Source: Rhizobacter terrae
GTDB lineage: Bacteria > Pseudomonadota > Gammaproteobacteria > Burkholderiales > Burkholderiaceae_C
Assembly (NCBI RefSeq): GCF_003852895.1
Contig: NZ_QUSW01000008.1
Coordinates: forward strand, 286,696-350,695
DNA length: 64,000 bases
Direction: 5' to 3'
Under the pieces are notes generated by a model that saw only the letters and a program-made list of their open reading frames with translations, did not search any database and was not told where the DNA came from. Made by a program: the position numbers and the translations under genes. This document shows, in pieces, positions 43,968 to 52,890 of this stretch (its first letter is position 1; the number at the start of each line of letters is the position of its first letter).

Positions 43968-45139
43968 AGTACGGCTTCGCATCGGCAGCCGCGGCCTTGG
44001 CCGCGAGCCTGGCCATGTTGGGATGCGGCGGCGGTGGCGGCGGCATCGGCGGCACGGGCCGCATGGGCACGATGCGCGTGTCCCTCACGGACGCGCCCGC
44101 CTGCGGCTACGACCAGGTGAACATCACCGTCGACCGCGTTCGCGTGAACCAGAGCTCGACCGCGGCCGATGGCGACGGCGGCTGGCAGGAGATCGTGGTG
44201 AGCCCGGCAAGGCGCATCAACCTGCTGGACCTCACCAACGGCGTGCTGGACGAACTGGGCCAGACCAGCCTGCCCGCGGGCAAGTACACGCAGCTGCGCC
44301 TGGTGCTGGTGGACAACGACAGCACCCACCCGCTGGCGAATTCGGTGATTCCCACCGGAGGCAGCGAGACCGCACTGGACACGCCCAGCGCGCAGCAGTC
44401 GGGCCTGAAGATCAACGTGGACATCGACGTGGCCGAAGGCAAGGAGGCCGACATCGCCATCGACTTCGATGCCTGCAAGTCGGTGGTCAAGCGCGGCAAT
44501 TCGGGCAAGTACAACCTGAAGCCGGTGCTGACGGCGATCCCCGTCATCAGCGATGCCGGATTGCGCGTCACGGGCTATGTGTCTCCCACCGTCGCCTTGC
44601 CGACCACGCAGGTCTCGGTGCAGTTCAACGGCGTCCCGGTGAAGGCCACGGTGCCTGACGCCACGACCGGCAAGTTCACGCTGATGCCCCTGCCGGCCGG
44701 CACCTACGACCTGGTGGTCACGTCCTCCGGCCGCGTGACGGCGGTGATGACCGGCGTGCCGGTGGTCAGCGGCACGCCCACCGCGGTGAACACGGCCGGC
44801 ATTCCCATCCTGCCGCCCACGGCCACGATGCGCTCGGTGAGCGGCAACGTGTTGCCAGCCACTGCGACTGTGAGGGCCTTGCAAAGCCTGACCGGCGGGC
44901 CTACCGTGGAGGTCGGCTGGGCTGCCGTCGACGCGGCGAGCGGTGACTTCGGTTTCTCTCTGCCCATCGAGGCGCCGGTGAAGGCGGCCTACGTGGCCAA
45001 CGCCACGTCGCTCACCTTCACCGCGGATGCCGCGGCGGCAGGCAAATACACGATAGCAGCCGCCTCCGCAGGCGTCACGAAGACGCAGGCCATCGACGCA
45101 TCTGTGGCAGTGCCGGCCGTGAACTTCACGTTCCCCTGA
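43964..45139 (+). CDS. DUF4382-containing lipoprotein
   Basis: A 391-residue exported lipoprotein. The signal MKYGFASAAAALAASLAMLG ends at a lipobox Cys followed by six Gly. The DUF4382 domain follows: GTMRVSLTDAPACGYDQVNITVDRVRVNQSS, INLLDLTNGVLDELGQTSLPAGKYTQLRLVLVDND. The C-terminal half has Ig-like/carboxypeptidase-regulatory-like repeats. It probably sits on the outer membrane with a surface or carbohydrate-binding role. It has CAGGAGA upstream and is coupled to DUF6502. Confidence 0.83.
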   Translation: MKYGFASAAAALAASLAMLGCGGGGGGIGGTGRMGTMRVSLTDAPACGYDQVNITVDRVRVNQSSTAADGDGGWQEIVVSPARRINLLDLTNGVLDELGQTSLPAGKYTQLRLVLVDNDSTHPLANSVIPTGGSETALDTPSAQQSGLKINVDIDVAEGKEADIAIDFDACKSVVKRGNSGKYNLKPVLTAIPVISDAGLRVTGYVSPTVALPTTQVSVQFNGVPVKATVPDATTGKFTLMPLPAGTYDLVVTSSGRVTAVMTGVPVVSGTPTAVNTAGIPILPPTATMRSVSGNVLPATATVRALQSLTGGPTVEVGWAAVDAASGDFGFSLPIEAPVKAAYVANATSLTFTADAAAAGKYTIAAASAGVTKTQAIDASVAVPAVNFTFP

Positions 45140-45169
45140 TCCGCTGACTGACCACTTCTGGAGACTCAC

Positions 45170-45562
45170 ATGAAACGCATCCTTGCCATCACTGCGGCGG
45201 CCATCGCGGCGGCATCGGCCCAGGCGCAGACCAACGTCGGCGTGTCGGTGTCGGTGGTCAAGCCCGGCGTGTACGGGCGCATCGACATCGGCAACACCGC
45301 GCCGCCTCCGGTGGTGGTGGCCCAGCCGGTCATCATCGCGCCGCAGCCGGTGGCCGTGGCGCCCGCGCCTGTCTACCTGTACGTGCCGCCTGGCCACCAG
45401 AAGAAGTGGTCCAAGCACTGCCACCAGTACAACGCCTGTGGCGTGCCTGTGTATTTTGTGCAGGAGCGCTGGGTGAAGGAGCGTTACGACCATGACCACG
45501 ACGGCGACCGCGACAAGCACCATGGCCACGGCCATGGCAAAGGCAACAAGCACGACGACTGA
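45170..45562 (+). CDS. small secreted protein with His/Asp/Lys-rich tail
   Basis: A 130-residue protein with signal peptide MKRILAITAAAIAAASAQAQ. The mature part is Val/Pro-rich (NTAPPPVVVAQPVIIAPQP), then has a Cys pair (KHCHQYNACGVPVYFVQERWV). The C-terminal 20 residues are almost only Asp, His, Lys and Gly (YDHDHDGDRDKHHGHGHGKG). The tail could bind metal ions such as Zn or Ni. The compact 'WSKHCHQYNACGVPVYFVQ' block recurs in betaproteobacterial hypothetical proteins as I recall, with no known role. It lies 30 bp after DUF4382. Confidence 0.72.
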   Translation: MKRILAITAAAIAAASAQAQTNVGVSVSVVKPGVYGRIDIGNTAPPPVVVAQPVIIAPQPVAVAPAPVYLYVPPGHQKKWSKHCHQYNACGVPVYFVQERWVKERYDHDHDGDRDKHHGHGHGKGNKHDD

Positions 45563-45587
45563 TCCGACGACGACCACGAGGCCCGCC

Positions 45588-45896
45588 ATGCACACGATCC
45601 GCGTCCAAGGCGTAGTACCCCCCACCATCGATGCGCAGATCGTCGATGCGATCTCGCGGGCCGGCAGCGCTGCGTCGCGCGGCCCCACCGCGGTCATCGG
45701 CATCCGCAACACCGAAGGCCGCGTCTACCGCCTCGTGCACACCGCCGGCGTGGCGGAGTCGCTGGCCCTGGCCGCCGGACTCGAGCGGCTGGGCCTGGTG
45801 GACGACCCCGCCGAGTTCGACAAGGCCCGCCAGGGCTGCGACTCGATCTTCTCGGTGCCGGACTGGCATCCGTCGCAGCAGGACGAGGGCTACTGA
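45588..45896 (+). CDS. hypothetical protein, unrecognised
   Basis: A 102-residue cytosolic-looking protein starting MHTIRVQGVVPPTIDAQIVD. It has an alternating alpha/beta pattern (TAVIGIRNTEGRVYRLVHTAGVAESLALAAGLERLGLVD) and one Cys. I do not recognise a family. The ATG at 45588 is chosen because the earlier frame is the His/Asp tail of the previous gene read out of phase. It ends 7 nt inside the convergent MFS gene. Confidence 0.55.
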   Translation: MHTIRVQGVVPPTIDAQIVDAISRAGSAASRGPTAVIGIRNTEGRVYRLVHTAGVAESLALAAGLERLGLVDDPAEFDKARQGCDSIFSVPDWHPSQQDEGY

Positions 45897-47059
45897 GCCG
45901 GCAAGGCACGCGGTTGCATGCGCAGCCAGAGCACGGCCAGGCCGATCACCAGCACCGGTGCGATGGTGCCCAGGTTCATCCACGTCCAGCCGCCCACGGT
46001 GACCAACGCGCCCGAGGCGAAAGAGGTGATGGCCATGGTGGTGTACACGCAGAAGTCCATCGCGGCCTGGGCGGTGGTCTTCTCCTCGGGGCGGTAGGCC
46101 TGCGTGAACAGCGTCGTGCCGCCGACGTAGATGAAGTTCCAGCCCACGCCCAGCGTGAGCAGCGCAGCCAGGAAGTGCATCAGGTCCACGCCCGACAGCG
46201 CCACGGCGATGCACACGCCATACAGCACCACGCCCGCTGCCATCACCGGCCGCGGCGAAAAGCGCTTGATCAGCGACCCGGTGAAGAAACTGGGCACGAA
46301 CATGCCCAGCACGTGCCATTCGAGCACCAGCGCCGCGCTGCTGAACGGGTGCGAGCACTGCGACATCGCGATGGGTGTCGCGGCCATGAGCAGGTTCATC
46401 ACGCCGAAGCCCAGCGCGCAGCCGATGACCGACACGATGAACACCGGCTGGCGCGCGATCTCGGCCAGCGTGCGGCTGGGGTGCGCCTCGCTGGGCCGGG
46501 GCAGGGGCGGAAAGTCGATGAAGGAGAGCACGGCCATCGCGGCCAGTGCCACCACCACCAGCGCGGCATAGGCGCCGGCGAAGGCCACGGGCAGCATGTC
46601 CTTGGTGGCGCTGGCGAGGTTGGGGCCTGCCACCGCGCCCATGATGCCGCCGGCCAGCACCCACGAGATGGCGCGTTCCTTGAAGGCGGGCTGCACGATT
46701 TCCGTGGCCGCGAAGCGGTAGAGGCCGGCGTTGGCGTTGTAGTAGCCCGCGACCATGGTGGCCGCCACGAGCAGCCAGAAGTTGCCGCTCATCGCGGCAT
46801 AGGCGCAGGTGGCGGTGGACAGGATGGCCACCACCAGCCCCGCCTGGAACGCCCGCTTGCGGCCCCAGGCCAGCTGGTGCCGTGCCACGAAAGGCGTGGA
46901 GAGCGCGCCGCCCACCACGTAGCCCATCACCGGCAGCGTGGCCATCCAGTGCACGGGCGCGAGGTTGAGCCCGACCAGCCCGTTGATGGCGATGAAGGTG
47001 ACGTTGTTCGTGAGGAACAGGCCCTGGCAGACCGTGAGCAGCAGCAACTGGAGGTTCAT
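45890..47059 (-). CDS. MFS transporter
   Basis: A 389-residue membrane protein with about twelve hydrophobic helices. MFS features include 'PVMGYVVGGALSTPFVARHQLAWGRKRAF' (loop 2-3 motif A variant), 'GGIMGAVAGPNLASATKDMLPVAF' and 'GSLIKRFSPRPVMAAGVVLYGV' in the second half. It is probably a drug or metabolite exporter of the YcaD/AraJ-like group. It follows the Crp-family regulator gene by 25 bp on the same strand, so that regulator may control it. Confidence 0.85.
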   Translation of the reverse strand: MNLQLLLLTVCQGLFLTNNVTFIAINGLVGLNLAPVHWMATLPVMGYVVGGALSTPFVARHQLAWGRKRAFQAGLVVAILSTATCAYAAMSGNFWLLVAATMVAGYYNANAGLYRFAATEIVQPAFKERAISWVLAGGIMGAVAGPNLASATKDMLPVAFAGAYAALVVVALAAMAVLSFIDFPPLPRPSEAHPSRTLAEIARQPVFIVSVIGCALGFGVMNLLMAATPIAMSQCSHPFSSAALVLEWHVLGMFVPSFFTGSLIKRFSPRPVMAAGVVLYGVCIAVALSGVDLMHFLAALLTLGVGWNFIYVGGTTLFTQAYRPEEKTTAQAAMDFCVYTTMAITSFASGALVTVGGWTWMNLGTIAPVLVIGLAVLWLRMQPRALPAQ

Positions 47060-47084
47060 GCCGGCACTGTAGTGCCGGGTGCCC

Positions 47085-47867
47085 TCAGGACGCCATGGCG
47101 TAGCGCCGCACCGGCTCCAGCTGCGCGATCTGCGACAGGCGCGTCGCGTCGATGACGGACAGGCAGCGGTGCTCCAGGTGGATGACGCCGTCGCGCTGCA
47201 GGCTCTTGAGGTGGCTGTTGACGCGCGGCCGGCTGGCACCCAGCAGGTCGGCCCAGTCCTGTTGCGACAGGCGCAGCACGGCGAGCGTCGGGTCGGTGTT
47301 CTCGCGCTGCGCGAGCTGCATGATCTTTCGTGCCAGCCGCGCTTCCAGCGGCAGGGTGTGCAACTCCTCCACCACGCGGGCCAGCTCGCGCAGGCGGGCA
47401 TAGCTCATGCGCAGCAGCGCCTCGAGCAGGCTTGGGTGCGCGCTCACGAGTTGCTTCATCGCGTCAGCGCGGATGCTCAGCACGGTGCAGTCGGTCTGTG
47501 CCACGGCGTCGACCATCTGCGGCATGTCGTCCACCGACGAGAGCTGGCCGAACCAGTCGCCCGCGCGCAGGAAGGACAGCGTGAACACCTTGCCGTTCAC
47601 GAACACGCCGTTCATGCGCACCTGGCCGCGGCACACCGCGAACCAGTCATCGCGCGCGATGCCATGCCGGCACAGTGGCTCGCCGGCCAGCAGCACGCGC
47701 AGCCGCGCATGCTCCAGCAGCGCCTGCTGCGTGGCCGCGGGCAGGTCGCGGAACCAGCGGCCCTGGTGGATGGCGGCGCGTTCGTGGATGGTCAGTGCCA
47801 GCGACACGGTGTGCGCCGTTGTCGCATGGGTGACACCGAAGGGCTGCGTGCTCGAGGTGTGGTGCAT
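47085..47867 (-). CDS. Crp/Fnr-family transcriptional regulator
   Basis: A 260-residue regulator. A cyclic-nucleotide-binding fold spans about 35-150 (LLAGEPLCRHGIARDDWFAVCRGQVRMNGVFVNGKVFTLSFLRAGDWFGQLSSVDDMP). The Crp HTH follows (LRLSQQDWADLLGASRPRVNSHLKSLQRDGVIHLE). Whether it binds cAMP is uncertain. The ATG at 47867 gives MHHTSSTQPFG; the longer frame is unlike the family. It is divergent from the AraC gene (97 bp) and upstream of the MFS gene. Confidence 0.85.
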   Translation of the reverse strand: MHHTSSTQPFGVTHATTAHTVSLALTIHERAAIHQGRWFRDLPAATQQALLEHARLRVLLAGEPLCRHGIARDDWFAVCRGQVRMNGVFVNGKVFTLSFLRAGDWFGQLSSVDDMPQMVDAVAQTDCTVLSIRADAMKQLVSAHPSLLEALLRMSYARLRELARVVEELHTLPLEARLARKIMQLAQRENTDPTLAVLRLSQQDWADLLGASRPRVNSHLKSLQRDGVIHLEHRCLSVIDATRLSQIAQLEPVRRYAMAS

Positions 47868-47964
47868 GGTCTGGCCCAGTCTTGTCTCTTGCACCGCAGT
47901 CTTGTCGCAAATCAGCCGCCCGTCAGTCGCCGATCCCGCCGCCATACTTGCAAATCGTGCCACC

Positions 47965-48990
47965 ATGCAGGCCATGAAGCAGCCGGCCCACACCGTCGCC
48001 ACCGCCTACGTCCGGGCGGCGATGCAGGCCATGGAAATCGACGATGCGATGGCGTTGCCTGCCTTGCAGGAGGCGGGCATCGCGCCGGAGCTGCTGAGCC
48101 ACCCGTCAGCCCGCGTCACCGAGCGGCAGTTCGCGATGCTCTACCGTGCCTTGGCCGTGCGCTGCGACGACGAGATGCCGCGCCTGTTCTCGCGGCCGCT
48201 GCGTCCGGGCGCGCTGAAGTTCACCTGCCTGAGCCTGCTGGAGGCGCGCAACCTCTACACCGCCATGCACCGCTGGTCGATCTTCCATCGCCTGCTGCAC
48301 GAGGACTTCCGGCTGGACGTGCGCCGGGAAGGATCGCGCGCCGTCGTGGCATTGGCAGAACCTGCCAGCCGCCCGCCGAACAAGCCGATGGCACTGGAGC
48401 TCATGCTCAAGCTCGTGCATGGCGTGGCTTCATGGCTGATCGACCGGCGCATCCAGCTGCTGGGCGTGGACTTCTCCTTCGCGCCGCCGCCCTGGGCCGC
48501 GGAGTACGACATCCTCTACCCGGGGCCGGTGTCGTACGGCATGGGGCGCACCGCCTTGCACATGGACGCGTCGTACATGGACCAGCCCATCCGCCGCACA
48601 CGCTCGGAGCTGCCGGACTTCCTGCGCCGCGCGCCGGAAGACTGGCTGTTCGTGCCATTCAAGGAGGCGCGGCTGGAGCATCGGCTGCGCGAATATGCGG
48701 CCGGGCAACTGCCGCAATCCATCACCGGCGAAGATGCGGCGCAGGCCCTGCACCTGTCGGTGCGCACGCTGCATCGGCGGCTGGCGGCAGAGGGCACGAG
48801 CCTGCAGTCGGTGAAGGATCAACTGCGCCGTGACCTGGCGATCCAGCGGCTCACGGGCTCGCAGGATGCGATCGCGGCCATTGCGGCACAGCTCGGCTTC
48901 GATGGGCCGGCGTCGTTCCATCGCGCCTTCAAGGCCTGGACCGGCAGCACGCCGGGGATGTACCGGATCACGCCGCCTTTGCGGCGCTGA
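47965..48990 (+). CDS. AraC-family transcriptional regulator
   Basis: A 341-residue regulator of the OruR/'Arabinose_bd'-type subgroup. The N-terminal ligand domain (about 25-220) contains 'RPGALKFTCLSLLEARNLYTAMHRWSIFH'. The C-terminal AraC HTH reads EDAAQALHLSVRTLHRRLAAEGTSLQSVKDQLRRDLAIQRL, then AIAAQLGFDGPASFHRAFKAWTGSTPGMYR. The ATG at 47965 or the one at 47974 may be used. The target is unknown; the divergent Crp gene shares the intergenic region. Confidence 0.87.
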   Translation: MQAMKQPAHTVATAYVRAAMQAMEIDDAMALPALQEAGIAPELLSHPSARVTERQFAMLYRALAVRCDDEMPRLFSRPLRPGALKFTCLSLLEARNLYTAMHRWSIFHRLLHEDFRLDVRREGSRAVVALAEPASRPPNKPMALELMLKLVHGVASWLIDRRIQLLGVDFSFAPPPWAAEYDILYPGPVSYGMGRTALHMDASYMDQPIRRTRSELPDFLRRAPEDWLFVPFKEARLEHRLREYAAGQLPQSITGEDAAQALHLSVRTLHRRLAAEGTSLQSVKDQLRRDLAIQRLTGSQDAIAAIAAQLGFDGPASFHRAFKAWTGSTPGMYRITPPLRR

Positions 48991-49002
48991 ACCTCAATCC
49001 TC

Positions 49003-49596
49003 TCAACCTGCCGAGAGATGCTGGACGAGGATCGTCGTGCCGATCCCGATCAGCAGCACACCGCCCACGATCTCCGCCCGCTTGCCGGCGATGGCGCCCA
49101 GCACGCGGCCGAGCATCACGCCGGCGGTCACCATCAAGAAGGTGGTGAAGCCGATGGCCGCGGCGATCGGCAGGATCTTCTCGTCCAGGAAGGCCAGGCC
49201 CACGCCTACGGCCATCGCATCGATGCTCGTGGCCAGGCCGGTGATGGCCAGCAACCAGAACGAATGCCGGTCGGGTTTCTCTTCTTCCTCGTCCTGCGCT
49301 CCGTTCAGCCCGGCGAGGATCATCCGCACCCCCAGCACGCCCAGCAGCACGAAGGCGATCCAGTGGTCCCAGGCGGCGACGTACTTCGCCGCCGCCAGGC
49401 CCAGTGCCCAGCCGACCAGCGGTGTGATCGCTTCGATGCAGCCGAAGATCAGCCCGGTGCGCAGCGCCTCGCTCCAGCGCGGACGTTGCAAGGCCGTGCC
49501 CTTGCCGACGGCGGCGGCAAAGGCGTCGGTGGACATGGCCAGGGACAGCAGGGCGGTGGAGGCGAGATTCAAGGCGGGGTCCGGGAGGTACTGCAC
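49003..49596 (-). CDS. mntP: putative manganese efflux pump MntP
   Basis: A 197-residue membrane protein with six TM helices. The two MntP signature repeats are [21 protein letters not shown] and [19 protein letters not shown], each with an Asp important for Mn export. '[16 protein letters not shown]' is also conserved. It exports excess Mn(II). The start is a GTG at 49596 without a clear ribosome site; the first conserved residues begin at about position 12. The leader (49597-49700) can fold (GAGGGG/CCCCTC; GACCG/CGGTC) but lacks the yybP-ykoY riboswitch consensus. Confidence 0.88.
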   Translation of the reverse strand: MQYLPDPALNLASTALLSLAMSTDAFAAAVGKGTALQRPRWSEALRTGLIFGCIEAITPLVGWALGLAAAKYVAAWDHWIAFVLLGVLGVRMILAGLNGAQDEEEEKPDRHSFWLLAITGLATSIDAMAVGVGLAFLDEKILPIAAAIGFTTFLMVTAGVMLGRVLGAIAGKRAEIVGGVLLIGIGTTILVQHLSAG

Positions 49597-49705
49597 GGGG
49601 CGGAAGGCGCAGTGTAGGAGCGTGGAGAGGGGTTCCCCTTGTGGATGACCGAGGGTCGCGCAGGCTTCGACCGGTCGTCAGCTTCCCCTCATGCGCGGGG
49701 GTGAA

Positions 49706-49725
49706 TTTGGGAAATTTGTCCCACA
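49706..49725. promoter_or_regulatory. second TTTGGGA-N6-TCCCA(c)A palindrome
   Basis: TTTGGGA, AATTTG, TCCCACA: same 7-6-7 layout as the dyad at 43104-43123, with one mismatch in 14 arm positions. It lies 35 bp upstream of the PEP-CTERM gene start. A shared regulator is likely. Confidence 0.5.
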
Positions 49726-49760
49726 AAATCCGTGCACAACTTCACAACAGGGGTTCCGCG

Positions 49761-50351
49761 ATGACTCTCTCCACCTCCTTGTCCAGGCTGGCGGCGGCCG
49801 GCTGCCTTGCGGCGGCCGCCCTGTCCAGCCAGGCGGCCACCTTCGCCTGCATCAGCGGCGGCGCGGGCGATTGCTCGGTCGCCACGTCCACCATCCACTG
49901 GTCCTGGGACGGCAGCACCTTCACCGTCACCAACGACGGCATCGGCTACGTCGCCGAGGTCTACTTCGACCTCAGCGCCGGAATGACGGCCTCGTTCTCC
50001 GGCGGCACCGGCACCGTGCTGTTCTCGCCCGGCGCCTCGCCGGCAGCGCTGCCCGGCGGCACCTCCGTCGGCTTCAGCTCCGACGCCGCCTTCGACTCCG
50101 ACCCCGGCAAGGGCAAGCCGGTCAACGGCATCGACATGGGCGAAAGCGCCAGCTTCCTCATCACCGGCGCGCTGCTCGACAGCTTCAAGGACGGCAATCT
50201 TGCCGCCGGCCTGCATGTGCGTTCGCTGGCCACCTCCAGCGTGAGCCTGCTGACGGTACCGGTCACGGCCGTGCCGGAGCCCCAGAGCTATGCGTTGATG
50301 CTGGCCGGCCTGGGCGTGATGGGTTGGCTGGCGCGCCGCCGTCGCATCTGA
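49761..50351 (+). CDS. PEP-CTERM sorting-domain exported protein
   Basis: A 196-residue exported protein with signal peptide (MTLSTSLSRLAAAGCLAAAA, cleavage near SQA-A) and a C-terminal PEP-CTERM sorting signal: VPEPQSYALMLAGLGVMGWLARRRR. That signal has the VPEP motif, a TM helix and a basic tail. The exosortase system cleaves it and delivers the protein to the surface or exopolysaccharide. The middle is a Gly/Ser-rich beta domain with Cys in 'CISGGAGDCSVATS'. The ATG follows AGGGG. Exosortase genes are not in the window. Confidence 0.88.
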   Translation: MTLSTSLSRLAAAGCLAAAALSSQAATFACISGGAGDCSVATSTIHWSWDGSTFTVTNDGIGYVAEVYFDLSAGMTASFSGGTGTVLFSPGASPAALPGGTSVGFSSDAAFDSDPGKGKPVNGIDMGESASFLITGALLDSFKDGNLAAGLHVRSLATSSVSLLTVPVTAVPEPQSYALMLAGLGVMGWLARRRRI

Positions 50352-50367
50352 ACCTGGCAGTTCCGTG

Positions 50368-51651
50368 TCAGTCCGCAGGCCAGCGCACGTCGCCGCAAAC
50401 GACGAACATCTCGCGCTGGCCTTCTTCATTCAGCCTGTGAAAGGCGATGGACACGGTGACGCACAGCCCGCCGCCGTGCAGCGTGCGATAGGGCCGGGTG
50501 ATCTGCAACTTGCCCGGTGTTTCCACCGCGCGCCGGAAGTAGGGCCGGCGGCTCCAGCGGGCGCCTTCTGACTCATTCAGCGGCGCGAACGCGTGGTTGC
50601 CTTCGCGTGTGCCGGTCCACAGGTGCCCGCCGATCTGCCGGCCATCCGGCCCGAGCAGGTAGCAGACCTCGGCATGGGCGAGCGAGAGGAAGGGCTTGCA
50701 GGCGTCGGCCATGGTGCGGCCGCCTTCCAGCAGCACCGATGCATGGCGGATGCCGTTGAGGTAGGGCGTCGTCTGGTCCTGGTAGAGGGTCTTGTCCGCG
50801 CGCCAGCCGAGGTCGAACTGCTGCCACGCCTGTTCGAGCTCGATGCACACGCGCGTGGGCGACGCCAGCTCGGCCTGCGGACGCCCGAAGAGGTAGCCCT
50901 GCACGAGGTCCACGTCGGCTTCGAGCGCGATGACGGCTTCGGTCGTCGTCTCCACGCCTTCCATGAGCACCAGCGCGCCGCACTCGTGCAGCAGCGACAC
51001 CATCTGCACCACCACGCGCCGGGCCTGCAGGTCGGATGAAGCGCGCGCCACCAGGCTGCGGTCGAGCTTGACGATCTCGGGCCGCCAGCGCCACACGCGG
51101 TCGAAGTTGGAATGCCCCGCGCCGAAATCGTCGATGGCGATGAGGCAGCCTGCACGCCGTGCCCGGGCGATCGCCTCGGCGAAGCGCTCGGCGTCCTGCG
51201 TGGCTTCCTCGGTCACCTCGATCACCACGCGTCGCGCATCGAAGGCGTAGTGCTCGTGCAGGCGTCGGGTGAAGCCATCGGCCGGGCCGCCCATGCCGTG
51301 GGCGAACACGTCGGGGTTCACGTTGACGAAAACCCACTGGTCGTTGGGCGCCTGGCGGAAGTAGTTCACCATGTGCACCACCCGCGCCGTGCGGTCGCGC
51401 CACAGCAGCTCGTGGAAGCTGTCGGTGGCGAAGACTTCGGGGGGCGGCACGAAGGCGCCGGCATCGGTGTATGCGCGCAGCAGCGCCTCATGGCCCACCA
51501 CGCGGCCGTGCGAGAGGCTGTAGATCGGCTGGAAAGCGCTGCGGTATTTCAGCCCCTCGCGCAAGGCGATGGCGTGCGCGCCTTCCTCGTGCATCCGCGC
51601 CAGCAGATGCTCGAAGCTGTCGGCACAGCGCGGGACGGGAAAGGCGGACAC
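50368..51651 (-). CDS. EAL-domain cyclic-di-GMP phosphodiesterase
   Basis: A 427-residue protein. The EAL domain (about 30-275) keeps the catalytic set: E55-A-L (VVGHEALLR), VFVNVNPDVF, VVIEVTEEA, LIAIDDFGAGHSN, EIVKLDRSL, LMEGVETTTEA and QGYLFGRP. It should hydrolyse c-di-GMP. The C-terminal 140 residues resemble a cytosolic sensory domain (SVLLEGGRTMADACKPFLSLAHAEVCYLLGPDGRQIGGHLW). A GTG start follows the chemoreceptor stop by 2 nt, so the two form an operon joining chemotaxis and c-di-GMP. Confidence 0.88.
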   Translation of the reverse strand: MSAFPVPRCADSFEHLLARMHEEGAHAIALREGLKYRSAFQPIYSLSHGRVVGHEALLRAYTDAGAFVPPPEVFATDSFHELLWRDRTARVVHMVNYFRQAPNDQWVFVNVNPDVFAHGMGGPADGFTRRLHEHYAFDARRVVIEVTEEATQDAERFAEAIARARRAGCLIAIDDFGAGHSNFDRVWRWRPEIVKLDRSLVARASSDLQARRVVVQMVSLLHECGALVLMEGVETTTEAVIALEADVDLVQGYLFGRPQAELASPTRVCIELEQAWQQFDLGWRADKTLYQDQTTPYLNGIRHASVLLEGGRTMADACKPFLSLAHAEVCYLLGPDGRQIGGHLWTGTREGNHAFAPLNESEGARWSRRPYFRRAVETPGKLQITRPYRTLHGGGLCVTVSIAFHRLNEEGQREMFVVCGDVRWPAD

Positions 51652-51653
51652 GC

Positions 51654-52799
51654 TCAGACCTTGAACGAACCCACCAGTTGCTGCAGCCCCTGGGCCTGCG
51701 TCGCCATGCCGGAGGACGCGGCCGCCGCGCGCTGCACCAGCGCCGCGTTGTCCTGGGTCACGCGGTCCATGCGCTCCACCGCCGTGCTCACCTCGAGGAT
51801 GGACTGGCTCTGGTGGACGAGCGTGGACGAGATCTCGCCGAGGATGTCGTTCACGCTGCGCACTTCGTCGACGATCTCCTTCATCGTGCCGCCGGCCTGG
51901 CGCACGAGTTCGGAGCCGTCGTGCACGTGCTGCACGGCATCCATGATGAGGGTCTTGATCTCCTTGGCCGCGGTGGCGCTCTTCTTGGCCAGGCCTTGCA
52001 CTTCGCCGGCCACCACCGCGAAGCCGCGGCCCTGCTCGCCGGCACGCGCGGCTTCCACCGCGGCGTTGAGCGCCAGGATGTTGGTCTGGAAGGCGATGCC
52101 TTCGATGACCTCGATGATGTCCACGATGCGCTTGGAGCTCACGCTGATGGAGTCCATGGTGGACACCACGCGGCTGACCACCTCGCCGCCGCGTTCGGCC
52201 ACGCCCGATGCGCTTTGCGCGAGGTCGCTGGCCGAGCGCGCACGTTCAGCGCTGCCGCGAACGACCTGCGTCAGCTCCTTCATGCGTGCCGCGGTGTTGC
52301 GCAGCGCTTCCGCCTGGTCGGCTGTGGCCTTGGAGATGGCCGCGTTGCCGCCGTCGATCTGGCCCGATGCATCGGCAATCGCATCCGTCGAATCCTTGAT
52401 GCGCGTGACCAGGTCGGTGAGCGTGTCTTCCATGTCGCCCAGCGCTTCGAGCAGGCGGCCGAACTCGCCGCCTCGCTCGGTGTGGAACTCCTGGCTGAGG
52501 TCGCCCGAGGCCACCGTCTCGGCGATGAGCACGGCCTCGGCCAGCGGCCGGTCGATGGCTCGGCCGACGATGGCGACGCTTGCCAACCCGATCACGAAGG
52601 CGAGGCCGGCCAGGCCGTACAGCATCCACTTCAGCGAGCTGACCTGCGAATCGATCGCCGCGGCGCTTGCCTGACGAGATGCTGACCCGGACAGGTCTGA
52701 CAGGCCGCTCACGGCGAGGATGACAGCGCCGAACGTGCACAACAGCACAAGTCCGACGCCGATCATCACGAGACTGCGTGTCCTGAGTGAAGAGAGCAT
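51654..52799 (-). CDS. methyl-accepting chemotaxis protein with minimal periplasmic region
   Basis: A 381-residue chemoreceptor. Two TM helices (about 10-32 and 58-80) enclose a periplasmic loop of only about 25-30 residues. A HAMP-like segment and the signalling domain follow, with the hairpin tip [44 protein letters not shown] (given in the standard MCP register). The missing ligand domain implies sensing in the membrane or cytosol, as in Aer-like receptors, although no PAS domain is present. The ATG has AAAGGA upstream. Confidence 0.9.
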   Translation of the reverse strand: MLSSLRTRSLVMIGVGLVLLCTFGAVILAVSGLSDLSGSASRQASAAAIDSQVSSLKWMLYGLAGLAFVIGLASVAIVGRAIDRPLAEAVLIAETVASGDLSQEFHTERGGEFGRLLEALGDMEDTLTDLVTRIKDSTDAIADASGQIDGGNAAISKATADQAEALRNTAARMKELTQVVRGSAERARSASDLAQSASGVAERGGEVVSRVVSTMDSISVSSKRIVDIIEVIEGIAFQTNILALNAAVEAARAGEQGRGFAVVAGEVQGLAKKSATAAKEIKTLIMDAVQHVHDGSELVRQAGGTMKEIVDEVRSVNDILGEISSTLVHQSQSILEVSTAVERMDRVTQDNAALVQRAAAASSGMATQAQGLQQLVGSFKV

Positions 52800-52890
52800 G
52801 GTTGTCCTTTCCGCAGAAACAGGTCCTGCGTCGGAAAGGACATCGGCGGCTTTGCGCCCAGCTTGAGCGCGAGCGGTATTTGTCCCGCTT

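Noticed and set aside
49597..49700. Possible yybP-ykoY manganese riboswitch in the mntP leader
   Set aside because: The leader can pair (GAGGGG/CCCCTC), but the GGGGAGUAGC and CAUACU-type conserved loops of that riboswitch are not present.
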